Source of the DNA: Camellia lanceoleosa
Taxonomy: Eukaryota; Streptophyta; Magnoliopsida; Ericales; Theaceae
NCBI GenBank assembly: GCA_025200525.1
Contig: CM045762.1
Location: 110,830,734 to 110,894,733, forward strand
DNA: 64,000 nt
Direction of reading: 5' to 3'
Positions 11,181-23,064 of this stretch are shown one piece after another. Under the pieces are notes generated by a model that saw nothing but the letters and a program-made list of their open reading frames with translations, searched no databases and was not told the origin of the DNA. The position numbers and the translations under genes were made by a program. Each line of letters starts with the position of its first letter. The stretch's first letter is position 1.

Positions 11181-13540
11181 GAAATGTGTTGTGAGGTGTG
11201 TTGAGGTCAGTGACGATATATGTGACTTGTGATGAACTTGTGAAATCACCATTTGATGTGTAAATTGGTATGGAATGGAAATGTATATAGAAATTATTTG
11301 AAAAGAATGGATAATGAAATGGTAATTGGATAAGGGATTGGTGGTAAAGAATTCACCGGGTTGTATCTATTAGGAAAAATTAAAAGTTTTGTTTGATGAT
11401 TAATTGAGAAAGTGAATTAAAAGGATCTATTATCCTTGGGATATACTGAATTATGATTGATAACGCACATGTGGATATGATGTAGTTGTGATATGTTGAA
11501 TTACAGTTGATAATGCAAGTGTGGATGTGATGTAGTTGTTAGATAAGTAGGAGTTGAGTATAGGATAACAATTATTTACTATAAAAGAGATTTGGATTTT
11601 TGTATTGAGGAGTTACAGCAAATATGAATAGATTGGTGGGAATAGCACGTATGTGGGATGTTTTGAAGTATTAAGGGAACTTGAACTTGAGGTTATGACA
11701 TTATAATAAATGTAACTAGAAAAGGACAGAATGGGAATAAAAAGAGAAATATTTTGGAATGTGTTAATAAATATAAAATGATGTGATTCCTTAAACATGT
11801 TTGTTTCCAAAAAATATTTTTGGTTTTCTGACGGAAAAGATAGCTTTTGATGGTTAAAAGTTTTCCTTAAATGTTCAAATAAATTTTGAGAGAAAGGTAC
11901 TCTACGTATGGTATTTTAAAATTACAAAATGTCACCTACTATATGGTATAACCCTGCATGCATGATCATTTCTATCTATAGGATGGTTATTGTTTTAGAA
12001 CTATGAGATTCCTACTGGGCAATTGTGCTCACCCCTTGTTGTTTCATTTTTTTTACAGGAAGAGATTTCGGATTGAGTGGTTGAAGGATTAGGAAGTTCA
12101 TGTATCTCTTATGTGTAATCTCATTATGCTGTGATGTTTGTAATCATTTATTTGTAACCCCATATCGGGAGCTTGGCATGTATTATCATTATTGTTGTAC
12201 TCATCATGAGAGAGAACATGCACTATTATGTTTCTATTATTCAAGGGTAATAGATATTTTTAATGAAAAAAAATGGACCTGAATTTCAGGCTCTTGGTAA
12301 TGTTTTTGAGTAATTAAAATTTGGGGTGTGACAGTATATGAGATTTAACAAGATATAAGTACAATTGTGCATGTACAAGGCTTGTGACAAGACATTCATA
12401 TTACATATGATCGGAAAGTCCCAAAGTTCATATTTCAATTTATTTTCCTTCAATTCATTTCAAGTTCATTTATTTTTCCCAATTCATGGGTCAATTTCAT
12501 TATTTGCAACAACCCAACAGAGACTACAACTCAGTGGTTTTCCAATTCAATAAATTATCACACAAACACTTCAAGTCTACCATTTTACAGAAATTTCATC
12601 TGTGGGATTGGCACCCATGTGCACACAAGATTTCGGGACTTTCACCCTGGACACTTCGGCCAACTTAATTTCAATGAAGTACATCCCCTATCTCCTCCCA
12701 AACAATGGAGTACATCCCCTTTCTCTTCCCAAACAATCATACATATATAATGTATATAAATCTTTGTCATATTCAATGACAATCAGCACTAAAGTAGTTT
12801 CAATTTACCTAATCCTTATGCAATTTCTACAACAATCATAGCTATTCTCCACCGATAGTCCAATGCAGATATTTCTAAACAGATAAACAATCTTCTCAAT
12901 AGATATATTATTCAAATTTTGATGGCTGAGACAACATGTGTCCAACTCCACCATGTACATCAACAACCATCCAATTACCATTATCAATTTCAATTATTTA
13001 CACAAAATAACAATTTGACCCATTTAGGGCAAAAATCTCATTTTTTCAAATATCAACCCAAATGCCAAAATTAACTATTTAGTCACCATAGAACCTTGTA
13101 CTCGAACCCCATAATCATTTATTTCACACTCATATTCAAACCCCTCTTTTTATTTCACACCCAAACCCTAAGTTCGTTCAAAATACTCCCAAATCCCACC
13201 ATTGTTACACAATGAGAAATAACCAAGCTAAAGACCATATAAAAGTGTAGAAAACCCCTACCTCAAAGAGAGAAGACGAACCAAGCAAGAGTGAAACTTC
13301 AAAATGCCCAAATCCAACTCTATTCGTATCAAAATGGAGGTCTTGAGATGGTCTACCTTTTATCAAAGGGATTAGGGTGGGGAAATCACTAGAACTAGGT
13401 GAAAATGTAGAGAGAGAGAGTGTGTTTGTTTTAGGGAGAGAGAGGGTCTCAACTTTAGATTTTGGGGAGAAAAGATATGAAAAAGTGATGTAAAAAGTCA
13501 TTTTCATGATCTGATATACATGCAGTCTGCTCGATCAATT

Positions 13541-14133
13541 GCCCAACAGTAAGATGACTTTCTATGGATATTGAAAAATTTCAAACGAAAAATGAAAAAA
13601 AAAAAAAAAAAAAAGCACAAAAAGAAGCATGAATGCGAAGCTAGCTAAAGCACGATGCTCAGCTCAATACCCAAGATAAAATAATGTCATTTTTTAAATT
13701 CTTATTTAAAATTGGTTATTTATAAATTCCAAATTTCTATATTTTCTAAAACATCGCACCCTCTCTCACACTCTCTTCTCTTTCTCTTTTCTTACATGCA
13801 ACCTCTCTTGTTCTTTTACTGACTAATTATATACTCTCTTGTTTTTCAAATTTACTTCCTAATCTTCTTTAAAATCACTATTACATGACATCTTACTATG
13901 AAAATAAAAAATTTGGCGTGTCACCTTATAAACGACTTCTAAATATATGCAGCAAAAACTCCATAAATTTGCATATTAATATAGTTGAAACATGGCAATA
14001 GAAATTCGTGTTTACAAAAGATGTAGTCCAAATGAAATTGTATACGTATATAATTATAGTTAAGACATTAGCCAAAACTTTGTGGAGAAATTTTCTAAAC
14101 AAATGAGAATAGTTCAGCTGGTATGCTTTACTA
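13541..14133. other. Intronic remnant, no gene seen
   Basis: AT-rich DNA between the minus-strand LTR and exon 4 of the polygalacturonase. It holds an A run at 13589-13610 and a pyrimidine-rich stretch near 13760-13810. I see no coding sequence. The exons expected between the GSIWW block and exon 4 are not found here. Confidence 0.5.
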
Positions 14134-14434
14134 GATACAATGATCTCCAACTTAGTGCTTTGAACCATATTGATTCCCCAAGAAATCATATTGGTATAAA
14201 CAATTACAAAAAATGTAAGTATTTCTCATGTCAATATAACTATACCTGGAAACAGTCTTAACACCGATGGAATTGACATCTCTGGCTCTAGCCGTATTCA
14301 CATCACTACTCATACATCGCAACTGGTAAGTAATACGTCTTCACCGTTTTCAAGTTGTTATTGTTGTTAACTTGCAATGGGCTAATTTTTTCACAATAAT
14401 ATAGGTGATGATTGCATTGTTATCAATGGTTACT

Positions 14435-16332
14435 TGTCACACCCCGAAAATAATTCAACATGAAACCCCAAATGAATAACATTCTCTATGCATGGACAAG
14501 AACTCTTCCATATTCATTCATATAATATCTGGATTTAATACAAAAGTTCCACATGCAGTATACATTCACTAAACAGAAGGATATATGAATCTATAGCATG
14601 CGAAGCATCTATAATCAAAATAATAAAGTGCCCTTGCGGGCTTACTTCTTCCAAGGCAATAGCCCGGTTACACAAAAAGGGTCCTTGAACCCATACATAT
14701 TAGCCCTTGGCTTTACAAAAGAATTCACAACAAAAGAAGAGCCATGTGCTCTTTACAATTATTCACGCCCTCAACTTGGTGGGATCACCACATCTTTACC
14801 TGCACCAAAACCCATAGGGGTGAGCATAAAGTCCAGTACAGAAATACCAAACAAAGTATATACGTTTATGTTAGATGGCCAAAATCGAATGCAAGTGCAA
14901 ATGCGATGCAATACTTTTTGAAAATATTACTCAAGTCTTTCTTGAGAAACACCATGCATATCATTTATAATTACAATCTCATAAATTTCCAAGTTTAAAC
15001 TTTTAATCATAAGGGGCGGTAAATACGACATTGGTAATCTCTAGGCTGGTGTCTGCAAGTAGACTCTACGAGTACTACCAAATTGTCATTTTTATTGGTA
15101 TTAATCGGAAGGCTCGACACCTATCCACGCGGTTTTCTGGTCTTTCACTATGGACACTCAGGCCAACTTATCAAATTCATCTACATCCCCTAACCGGACT
15201 TACCACCGTATTTACCCCATACACAGTTCTTAGTTCTCATTACAGCATAATCTTTTCCAAAGAAAATGTTTTTCAATTCATTTCAAGATGAGCATTGGAG
15301 ATAAATTAAATGGGAATATGATGCAATGCATAATAGCTCATAACATTCCTCTATTTCAAATATCTCTACACCAACATCAATTCACTACATTATCCATTTC
15401 TTCTTCTCAATGATTCTCCACAATTTGCATGCCATCAAATCATAGCACTAACAACATCTTTCATGCTCAATTCACAACAATTGGCCCTCTTCAAGATTAC
15501 ATGAGATGCCTTTCCAATTATCAATTCTAATGTTTACAATTTTCTCTCACCAAGATGCACAACCATTTGTTATTTTACAACAATACACTTCAAATATTCA
15601 ACAATAATGTTAGGATAATAGCTATTTTCTCATACATTAGGTAAATTATCGCTATGCTACACAATGAGATGAGAGTCTCACTCTCTAGTCTTTGAAACCA
15701 CAAGATATCTCTAAACATGATTTCACCTTTCAAATTTCAAAACAAAATATATACATTCTAGGGTTTTTTGACAAGAATCAAAATAAACATTTTTCCCTTC
15801 TTTTGAATGGGGTTTTTCTTTCAAAATGCCACACTTACCATACACGAGTTAAAATCTTTAAGGGGATAGTTGAGAAAGAAAGAGAGAGATCAAAAACCCA
15901 TTTTGAAACCCTAACATTTATGAGACAAGATTAAAACTTCAAAATCATTAATGAATCCTTCAAAACCAACCAAATCTACCATAAACACATATATAACTCA
16001 AGGAAATTTCCCTACCTCAAGATCTTGATGGAGAGATGGAGATGATGAGAGGGAAGAACCCTAGAAATCAAAGTTGTCAAAGCTCAATCCCCACCACACA
16101 ATATTGTTCTTGCTTTCTCACGAAAATAGAGAGAGATGATGTTGATTCTAGACTCAAAGATTTGCAAGAATGAAAGAGTTTTAGGGTTTAGATGATGTTT
16201 TCTAGAGAGAGGGAGGGGAGAAATGAGGTTTAGAGTGAGAGAAAGAGACTCAAAATGACATATAGGTTTGGCCAAAAGACTAAAAAAAAAAAAAACATAA
16301 TTTTCAGATCTGCCCCGCCCTGCACGTGCGGC
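14435..16332 (-). mobile_element. LTR inserted in polygalacturonase exon 5, truncated
   Basis: On the + strand it begins TGTCACACCCCGAAAATAATTC at 14435, directly after the exon 5 codons for GDDCIVINGY. Internal text (GGCAATAGCCCGGTTACACAAAA, AGCCCTTGGCTTTACAAAAG) is related to the LTRs at 5704-7797 and 8796-13540. By that comparison its sense is the minus strand. The other end is cut at 16332 by the next insertion, so its target duplication and full length cannot be seen. Confidence 0.75.
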
Positions 16333-16724
16333 TGTAGACACCCCATTTTTGACCGTCCTCAAGACTTGGACGTCATCGTTTGAATACTCGATGATCATCT
16401 ATGATCGTGTTCATTGTGAGTTCCCGGAGGTCTCGGCTGCGCACCTTCCCTTAGGATCTCTCGACTTGTCTGTTTTGTGCTTGGTTGTGGACCAAGGACT
16501 TGTGGTTTTGCTTCTGAGGGGAGAGGGTGGCTTGTTGGCCATCTCTATAACCCATCGGCTAAGCCTTGGTGCCATCGGCCTTGTTTTCTTGCCATCGGCC
16601 AAAAGTGTTGGCCGATCGGCACTCTTTTTGGTCGATCAACTATATTTTTGAGCCGAGACCTTTCCATCTACTTTTTGCAGATATTTTGTGCCAACTGTGA
16701 CAGCTGGTGGGCACAATTCTCATC

Positions 16725-16744
16725 CTCCATACACGTGTATGGAG
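16725..16744. promoter_or_regulatory. 20-bp palindrome with ACACGTGT core
   Basis: It is a perfect palindrome with centre TCCATACACGTGTATGGA and one more matching pair outside. The CACGTG core is the G-box type bound by plant bZIP and bHLH factors. The same centre is found at 41949-41974, 50495-50522 and, imperfectly, near 62440 and 62870. Confidence 0.7.
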
Positions 16745-17293
16745 AGATTCGCTTCAAGACTTAAGCTTGTTGAACAAGCTTGAGAATTGAAATTCTGTAA
16801 GAAGGGAGCCTCCCCTCCCTTTCCAGAGGTTCTGAAATTGCATACACAAGTTCTATATCCCTCTTTCTCTATATTTCACCTCTCTCTTTTGTTTTGCCTT
16901 TGTTTGTGCCAAAAAGTGTGATTTCTTCATACTATTGCAAACAAACACCTACTAGAACACCATCTTTTCGTTGATGAGGTACTAGGAAGTTGGTTTTAGT
17001 GTTCTTGGGCTGGTTTTGGTTAGAGAAAGATGCTGGAGTTGTGTTCTTGAAGGTGTTCTTCAAGGGTGAGTATACTACTTTTTAATCCCCCATTCTTGCT
17101 TAAGCTTTTGGACCTATTTGCATATTGTTTTAAGCTTAACTCTTAACTAAAAAAAATTCTAATTTTTTATGCTTGTGATGTTTGTTTCAGGTCAGTTTTT
17201 GGTTGGAGGTAGTCTACCCCCTTTTAGGCCTTTGTTTGGCCTTGTTTTGTGCTTTCCCTTTTGAGCTTTGGAACCATCTTGTTTTGACCTTCT

Positions 17294-17320
17294 CACCACT
17301 GAAATCCAATTTCAGTGGTG
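17294..17320 (+). repeat. Stem-loop conserved in Ogre/Tat-like LTRs
   Basis: A 12-bp perfect stem (CACCACTGAAAT / ATTTCAGTGGTG) has a 3-base loop and can extend outward with one bulge (CTTCTC / GAGAAG). Equivalents occur near 41400, 49945, 61885 and 63445 in other LTR copies. Confidence 0.75.
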
Positions 17321-17954
17321 GAGAAGTAGTTTTGGTGTCACGCCCCAAACCCACCCCTAAAAGTTTGGGCATGACCACGTCAGAAACAGACATAATAATC
17401 GACATATGTAACATATGGGGCCTGAACGGAAGCACCTGATAACACAAAAATCTATTCCATTGAGCTACTACTATTATTACAGGATCATAAACATCACATT
17501 AGGTAAACAATATACAAAGAACACACACTCGAGCTTCAGTCACATACATGCACATACTTAGAACCAACCCCACAATTGGGCGTATAATAAAAACATTAAT
17601 GAAGAACGGGTTATATAGATTCAACCATAGATAGACAATTGAAGCAATAACCAAAACATAGCAAAACTTTACAAAATGCACGGGCTTCATCTGTGTGCCT
17701 GGACACCCTGAGGTTGACAAAACAGAGACAAGCTTAAGGGTTAGGACCGGCCTCCCGGTTGATTACCTATAGAAACAGACAAAATACAGAGTGAGTGAAA
17801 CTCAGTGAATAATAGTACATAAATAATGTAATGGTTAACTTGAATAATAAAGCATAACTGTAGAGATATATGATTAACTTCTTTCTGTAATTATTTTCAG
17901 AACAACCATGGGTTCAATTTGCTTAACAGAGTAGCTTTAAGCTCAGTAATGTAC

Positions 17955-18110
17955 AGAACGGCCGTAGGCCTAACAGATACAGAACGACCATAGGCCTAAC
18001 AGATACAGAACGACCATAGGCCCAGAAATAACAGAACGGCCATCGGCCCAGAAATAACAGAACGACCATCGGCCCAGAAATAACAGAATGGCTTTAAGCC
18101 CAGCTCATAT
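17955..18110. repeat. Tandem repeats with GGCC motifs in chromovirus LTR
   Basis: About six units of 24-28 bases of the type ACAGAACGGCCATCGGCCCAG.AATA. A second copy is in the 5' LTR fragment at about 23686-23795. A similar 30-base array is in the LTR at 41985-44442. Confidence 0.85.
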
Positions 18111-19399
18111 ATGTATGGAGTCAAGAGGTGGCTCGCACGGATTCTAGAAGTGGCTTCCACCAAAGTGTAGCACTTAGTTCCGTACAGCACTTTGTTCCAT
18201 ACCAGAAATCAATAAGTCTCATCATGTCCTAATATAAACGAAATGAACATCATAATAGAATAACCACAGATATCATCAGAACAGACTAGTCTTATAGTCA
18301 TACAGAGGAACACGGTTTCTTTTTATCATTCAAATGAGTTAGCGTAATTAAGTTACATTTAACAAAGTGCTAACAGCAACCATTAACAGATTGGGCGATT
18401 CCAAAGGTACATAAATACTGTAGTTTCATAATGTACCCACATTTCACTTGTTCATCATGAATTAATGCCACTAACTTGCAGATAACAGAATGTGCATATT
18501 AACTATCAGCATAGTTGTCTTGTAAATAGCAGAACATAAACATTAACGAGGATCAAGAGCGAATATACCATTAACAAAGGGCATACATGCCATTCCATTG
18601 CATTTCATGAGGATAGAACACTTCACATTCTAACGTGGGTTATATGATAACATTAGACCTTTGCATTTATGTCATAGGATCTGAACGATCCCAAGTTCAT
18701 GTGTCATATAACAGAATAATCTTGATTCATTAGTGGCAAACTAGAACGATCTTAAATGCACCCAAATTTCATCATTCTAAGATGAACATAAATTCCCTTT
18801 ATTCTTAAAAGACGATATAGTTCGTTTATAGATAACATAGAGTTAATGTTCGTTATTGACAGAACAAAATGATTCCAAAGTCATACCGACGTATGTAAAT
18901 CTTTTAACATTCACATTATTTCCAACTGACATAACTGTTAGTGTAATCACTTACAAGGATAAGACGTTAGTAACAACCGTACTATTACTCACAGTGGTAG
19001 GTCTCTGATAGCGGTGGAACGATGTCCTCGTCTTGACCTACAAACACAATGCACATAACAGATTATGAGGATAAAACCAATGTCTTTTTATTCCTCACTC
19101 AATAGTTATGGTGGTTCTAGACTCATTGGTCCTCCATAGGTTATAATCCATGCCTCATAAGATAGGAGGAATTGATAGGAGAAAGGTTCAGACGAAGAAA
19201 CGGTACAAATTGGTAAACAGAAAGTGAACAGTCATCCCTAATTCGGGCATAACTATTTTTATATTTAAAATTTGGGAGTGAGACCACCACCATTGGAAAC
19301 TAGACTTCTGGGGCTTGATTTAGGCTCAAGAATCACTCAAAACGGAGTCCGGATGCAAAAGATATGCTTGTTCAAAGTTACCTAGTGTATGCTGAAACA

Positions 19400-19555
19400 T
19401 GGGTGGCCGCTCGTGCGCCCACTTTGGCCGCTCGTGCGGCCCAATTCCGTTCGAGCGGAAGAACCCGGCCCTCGAGTGCCCAAAAGCAGAATGAAAACCC
19501 CTTTTTTTCCTTCATGTCCACTCGTGCAGTGCCCATGGCCGCTCGTGCGGTCTGG
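19400..19555. repeat. GGCCGCTCGTGCGGCC palindrome cluster
   Basis: Four or five copies of GCTCGTGC / GTTCGAGCGG arranged as near-palindromes lie in the 3' LTR. Open frames on both strands here are by-products of the repeat. Confidence 0.75.
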
Positions 19556-20643
19556 GCAAAGAAAGCAGTTCGAAAATAGCTCTTTGATTTGGAACTTCTC
19601 ATTTCAAACCCAAACTTCAATTTCATGTAATTCCAAGCTTAAAACCCTTTAATACATGATAAATTTTACATTCTTAGCTTCCATTAAGCATCATAATCTC
19701 AAAATACTACCCAATTCCCAAGCACAAAACAATGGTAAAAATTAAAACACCAAAAGCATAAAATAGCCATGATTTGGGATTCAAGCTCACTTCCACAATC
19801 AACCTCAAGATAAACCAACATAAAGAATTTAATTCTTCAATTAAACAACTCTTAAGGAATCAAGGTTCGATTCATGAAAAGAGTTCATCTAAACTTATAT
19901 CTCTCAACCCCAACTCAATTAGTTGATTTCTCTTCATTTTAGATCATGAATTTAAACTAATAATAGATCAATCTTAAGGGGTTAAGTTGATTTCACATAC
20001 CTAGAGCCAATCTCTTGAAGTTTACTTTAATTCCATCAATTTCCCCATCTTTCCTCTTCATTCTCAAGCTCTTCCTTCCTTCTTCTCCTTGAGTTCTCTA
20101 TCTCTCCCTCTCTCACGTGGCTCCCCCTTTCCTCTAGATATTTTTTTGATTCTAAGAGATGAGTCCATCCACTCATAAGGCACCCATTATATAAATATAC
20201 ACACACACACACCAACATAACACAATAAGGAGAGCCAAACGTGGCCTTACAAATCGTACGGAATCAAATTTCAGTTAAACTTCTCAGATAACTCTAAAAA
20301 TTATGTTGATCATAAATATGTCTCCTATTCGGGTTTCTGAAGCCTCTAAGGCCTTCAATTTGTGGTATAAAGTTAACCACCCAAACGTGCATTAACGACT
20401 CAGACAAATTAGCTTTCCCATTAATTTTCCCAAATAGTTCCAAAAATTCCCATTAACATATCCAAGTACTTAATTTTGATTTCTGAACCCATATAGGTCG
20501 GTATTTTCAATTTTAAATCCGTAACTCAACCGATAATGCTTCAATTCCAAAAGATATAATTAAATTAAAACACCTCATCTCAAAACACCTCATCTCATAA
20601 TTAAATACAAATGATTTCTTATACGCATTTTGGGGTCATTACA

Positions 20644-20656
20644 TTCTCCCCACCTT
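20644..20656 (-). other. Polypurine tract of the minus-strand chromovirus-like element
   Basis: On the minus strand AAGGTGGGGAGAA directly precedes the LTR start TGTAATGACC. This is the standard plus-strand priming site upstream of a 3' LTR. The text upstream on the minus strand (GTTTGGAGGACCAAACTTC) is the usual end of such elements. Confidence 0.85.
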
Positions 20657-23052
20657 AAGAAGTTTGGTCCTCCAAACTTGATTTACCTTAACACGAGTCA
20701 AGATTCATCCTGGATATACAACATTTCAATAATTTCGGCATTCACAATCCTATACAGTTAATTTCAATGGAGTTTGCTCCCAAAAGCACAAGTAATTCAT
20801 CTTTACTGACTAATTGGTAACCCAATTGATAATAATACTGAATAACATCAAAGTATCGTCTCATTAGTCACAATCCTGATATATTTCAATTTAATGATTC
20901 AAAGGTCATACCTTCCAACTACTATAACAACTTAAGGACATTGAGAAATGGGTTCACTCAAGTCTTTGATTACCTGTGACTCATAAACTATCATACATAG
21001 TTCAAACTTTTTAGGTTCACAAACAATCCCATCTATCCTAATTCCTCAAAGGTTAAGGAAACATTTACTACATAATCGTATTTCAAAGGCACATGCTTCC
21101 TACAGCAATTAAACCCAGAATAACAAATAAGTTCTAAATCAACGACTTCATGGCTCTTTGCTCACTATCAGAATTAGACTTATCAGTTCAAATCAGATTT
21201 CTATCAGACTCCAAATAGTTTGGTCACGACCCAAGGAGAACCAATCAATATCGTTAATTCTTCATATTTGTACTTCTAAACACCGGAACGCAAGGAGGAC
21301 CATATTCCAAATCCAACAGTTACAACAATAAAAAAACTAACATCATACACTTTTGCAATTTCTTGTAAGTGTGCCATGAGAGACACTTAATCAGAATATC
21401 ATAAGTTCGGATCTGAGCACTAAAAACATATAAGGTAACTATCTTTTCAAGTATAGGGAGCCATCAAAAATAAAACCAGAATCAAATTCAAAATTACGTT
21501 CAATTAATCAGTCATAACGTTAGGGCGTAATGTCTTCGCTTAGTAAACATTGCTTTTTGTTACAACACAATTTAATTTGGCCTCTCTTTTAATCATTTCA
21601 GTATTCCACTATTCAGATGATTCTTCATTTTCTAGTGTAAGACATGAGATCAACCACATGGTTTTGTATTCACAATTCATAATTACAGTGGGTTTGCAAA
21701 CTGCCACACCGAAATCATAGACCAATCATCTGGCTCAGCCAATTAACATGAACAGAGCATCTAGTTATTCTATATACGTAAGTCTTGTTAGGTCCATTTA
21801 TAGGGTCATAATTCTAGTAAATATATAGTAATCACATCCATTTGGGTTCCATAATATCTAGAAATTCAACAGTATAATGCTAAAGTGCTTTAATAAACTA
21901 ATATCAGAGTTAGAATTCTTGGCAAGATTAGTTCATCATGTTAGTAAATCAATTCCGAACCATGTAGTGCACATTGTACAAATCTATATAACATACAAGA
22001 GGAAGTGAATACCCAGTACGTATTGCTAGCCCTTCATCATTATGGATTATCCCCCATAACTATTTGTTTCTGCCAACATGCACAGTGTCATGCAGAACAG
22101 TTTACATTATGGTCTTCCAATAGGCAATAAAGGATTAAATTGCAATATCCAACCTTTACATATCTCCACAGAATTATATTACAGAGATGATTTCTCAAAC
22201 TTATATCATTAATACACATAGGTAGGGTTTTCGTTCTTGCGGCAAATTATCAGATCCCACTCATTTAATTTGGTTTCACGGTGGTCCTTAACTACCTTTT
22301 TTTTTTTTTTTTTTTTTTTTTCGGGGTATCATATAAGTAGATACATAATATAGGTGGGGCTCTTCATGTTCTTCGGCCATTTCTTATAAGAAATCCCGAT
22401 TACAGATTACAGATGAAACGTAAATAGAACATATTACAAATTTCAGATTTCAGGTTTCAGATTCTGATTCTGATTCTGAGAGGCGAGTCTGAGTACAAAT
22501 TACAGATTGCTTAACTATGAGCAGACAGAATTATGGTTACAAATTTCCATAATCAAATTCCATCTACATACAAACACTACTCCTTAGATCTCATCAATAA
22601 TTCCCTATCAGAAGTCTTCGGTAATTTCCTTAGTTCACGAAATCATATCACTTACATACTATTTCAAGATCATTTATTCTGTACTTAGAGTTTAATCAAG
22701 TCACGTAAGTAGATGCTAAAAGCCCAATCATATTATCATGATTCCCATGATAACACACATTTCATCTAATCATTTGCATATAAATTGTCTTACCGACCAG
22801 CTCGAATCCTCACCACGCTTCCGATGCGCAACTTTATTGATTTAATCCCATCTGCAGGTCTTACCATGTTCTGCATGGCAATCAATCACAATATACACAA
22901 GGAATGTACAACCGACATAAATGATAACCATACATGCACCATTATCGTTGCTATCAATTTCTTCATATGCATTAAGGATGTCATGCATGATACTTAAGTC
23001 TTTTCTAGACATCCTAAAGCTCAATGGATTCGTGTGTGAGATAGCAACTTGT

Positions 23053-23064
23053 GCTCTGACACCA
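23053..23064 (-). other. Primer binding site, tRNA-Met type
   Basis: TGGTGTCAGAGC on the minus strand follows the 5' LTR end after two bases. It differs by one base from TGGTATCAGAGC, the usual initiator tRNA-Met primer site of plant LTR retrotransposons. It fixes the element on the minus strand. Confidence 0.85.

Larger units (their letters stand above)
9211..12333 (+). mobile_element. 3.1-kb solo LTR with 5-bp target duplication
   Basis: It begins TGTAACAACC and ends GGGGTGTGACA. The 3' flank is GTATA (12334-12338). The 5' flank is ATATA here and GTAAA in arm B, each one or two changes from GTATA. No internal region or coding sequence is present. It carries a GTCGAC-rich block (9390-9690), a TATA box (9788-9797), a degenerate TTGTG-rich run (about 10500-10635), a tandem-repeat block (10640-11180) and near 12010 the phrase CTACTGGGCAATTGTGCTCACCCC. 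The arm B copy is shortened by about 0.95 kb. Confidence 0.85.
1876..13403 (+). repeat. Arm A of a large inverted duplication
   Basis: This stretch reappears as its reverse complement at 27912-38184. Collinear landmarks on both arms are polygalacturonase exons 1a, 1b, 2 and 3, the LINE, the LTR ending at 7797, the LTR beginning at 8796 and the solo LTR 9211-12333. In exon 2 I count 5 differences over 138 bases. Private to arm A are the 236-bp insertion at 2526-2761, the 37-bp tandem duplication at 8491-8564 and about 0.95 kb near 10709-11661 that arm B lacks. The left edge is where arm B meets an Ogre/Tat-like LTR. The right edge falls inside an LTR. Confidence 0.93.
8796..13540 (-). mobile_element. 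LTR of the same group, minus orientation, interrupted by a solo LTR
   Basis: On the + strand it begins TGTAATGCCCCAAAA at 8796 and runs to 9210, then resumes at 12334 and continues to about 13540. In its own sense it is on the minus strand and ends GGGGCATTACA. It matches the 5704-7797 LTR in several blocks, including the GTTACACAAAAG/CAGCCCTTGGCTAT stretch and the text near 12600-12730, but is clearly diverged. The upstream (right-hand) terminus is uncertain. Sequence after about 13540 no longer resembles the sister LTR. The same LTR is in arm B. Confidence 0.7.
2149..14434 (+). pseudogene. Polygalacturonase (GH28) pseudogene, arm A, exons 1a-5
   Basis: Remains of a secreted pectin-degrading enzyme. 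Exon 1a (2149-2202) and 1b (2301-2438) encode a hydrophobic signal segment and the family hallmark NVVDYGAV.DGE.DDS. Exon 2 (8113-8250) encodes AFVKA...LIIPADMTFLL..TTFQG. Exon 3 (about 8455-8640) encodes a V.GHIVA start and NGLIINGGGQINGQGSIWW. Exon 4 (about 14134-14325) has SPRNH and the catalytic-motif NTDGIDISGSSR, and ends at a GTAAGT donor. Exon 5 (14405-14434) begins GDDC, the second catalytic motif, and is cut by an LTR. Lesions: a GC instead of GT donor after exon 1a, a TAG at the end of exon 2 (8248-8250) where Q is expected, an exon 3 acceptor CAA instead of CAG, a 37-bp duplication in exon 3, and one-base frameshifts in exon 4 near 14210 and 14305. The exons between WW and exon 4 and everything after GDDC are missing. 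Introns are filled with transposons. Confidence 0.9.
16333..17335 (+). mobile_element. Ogre/Tat-like LTR, 5' kilobase, truncated
   Basis: It starts TGTAGACACCCCATTTTTG, the same terminus as at 23797 and 62461 and, in reverse, at 45287 and 51360. It contains GGCC..CGGCC-rich text (about 16560-16630), a 20-bp palindrome centred on CACGTG (16725-16744), an AAGCTTGTTGAACAAGCTT hairpin and a stem-loop (17294-17320). It is interrupted at 17336 by the element on the minus strand, and the continuation is not found in the window. Confidence 0.8.
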
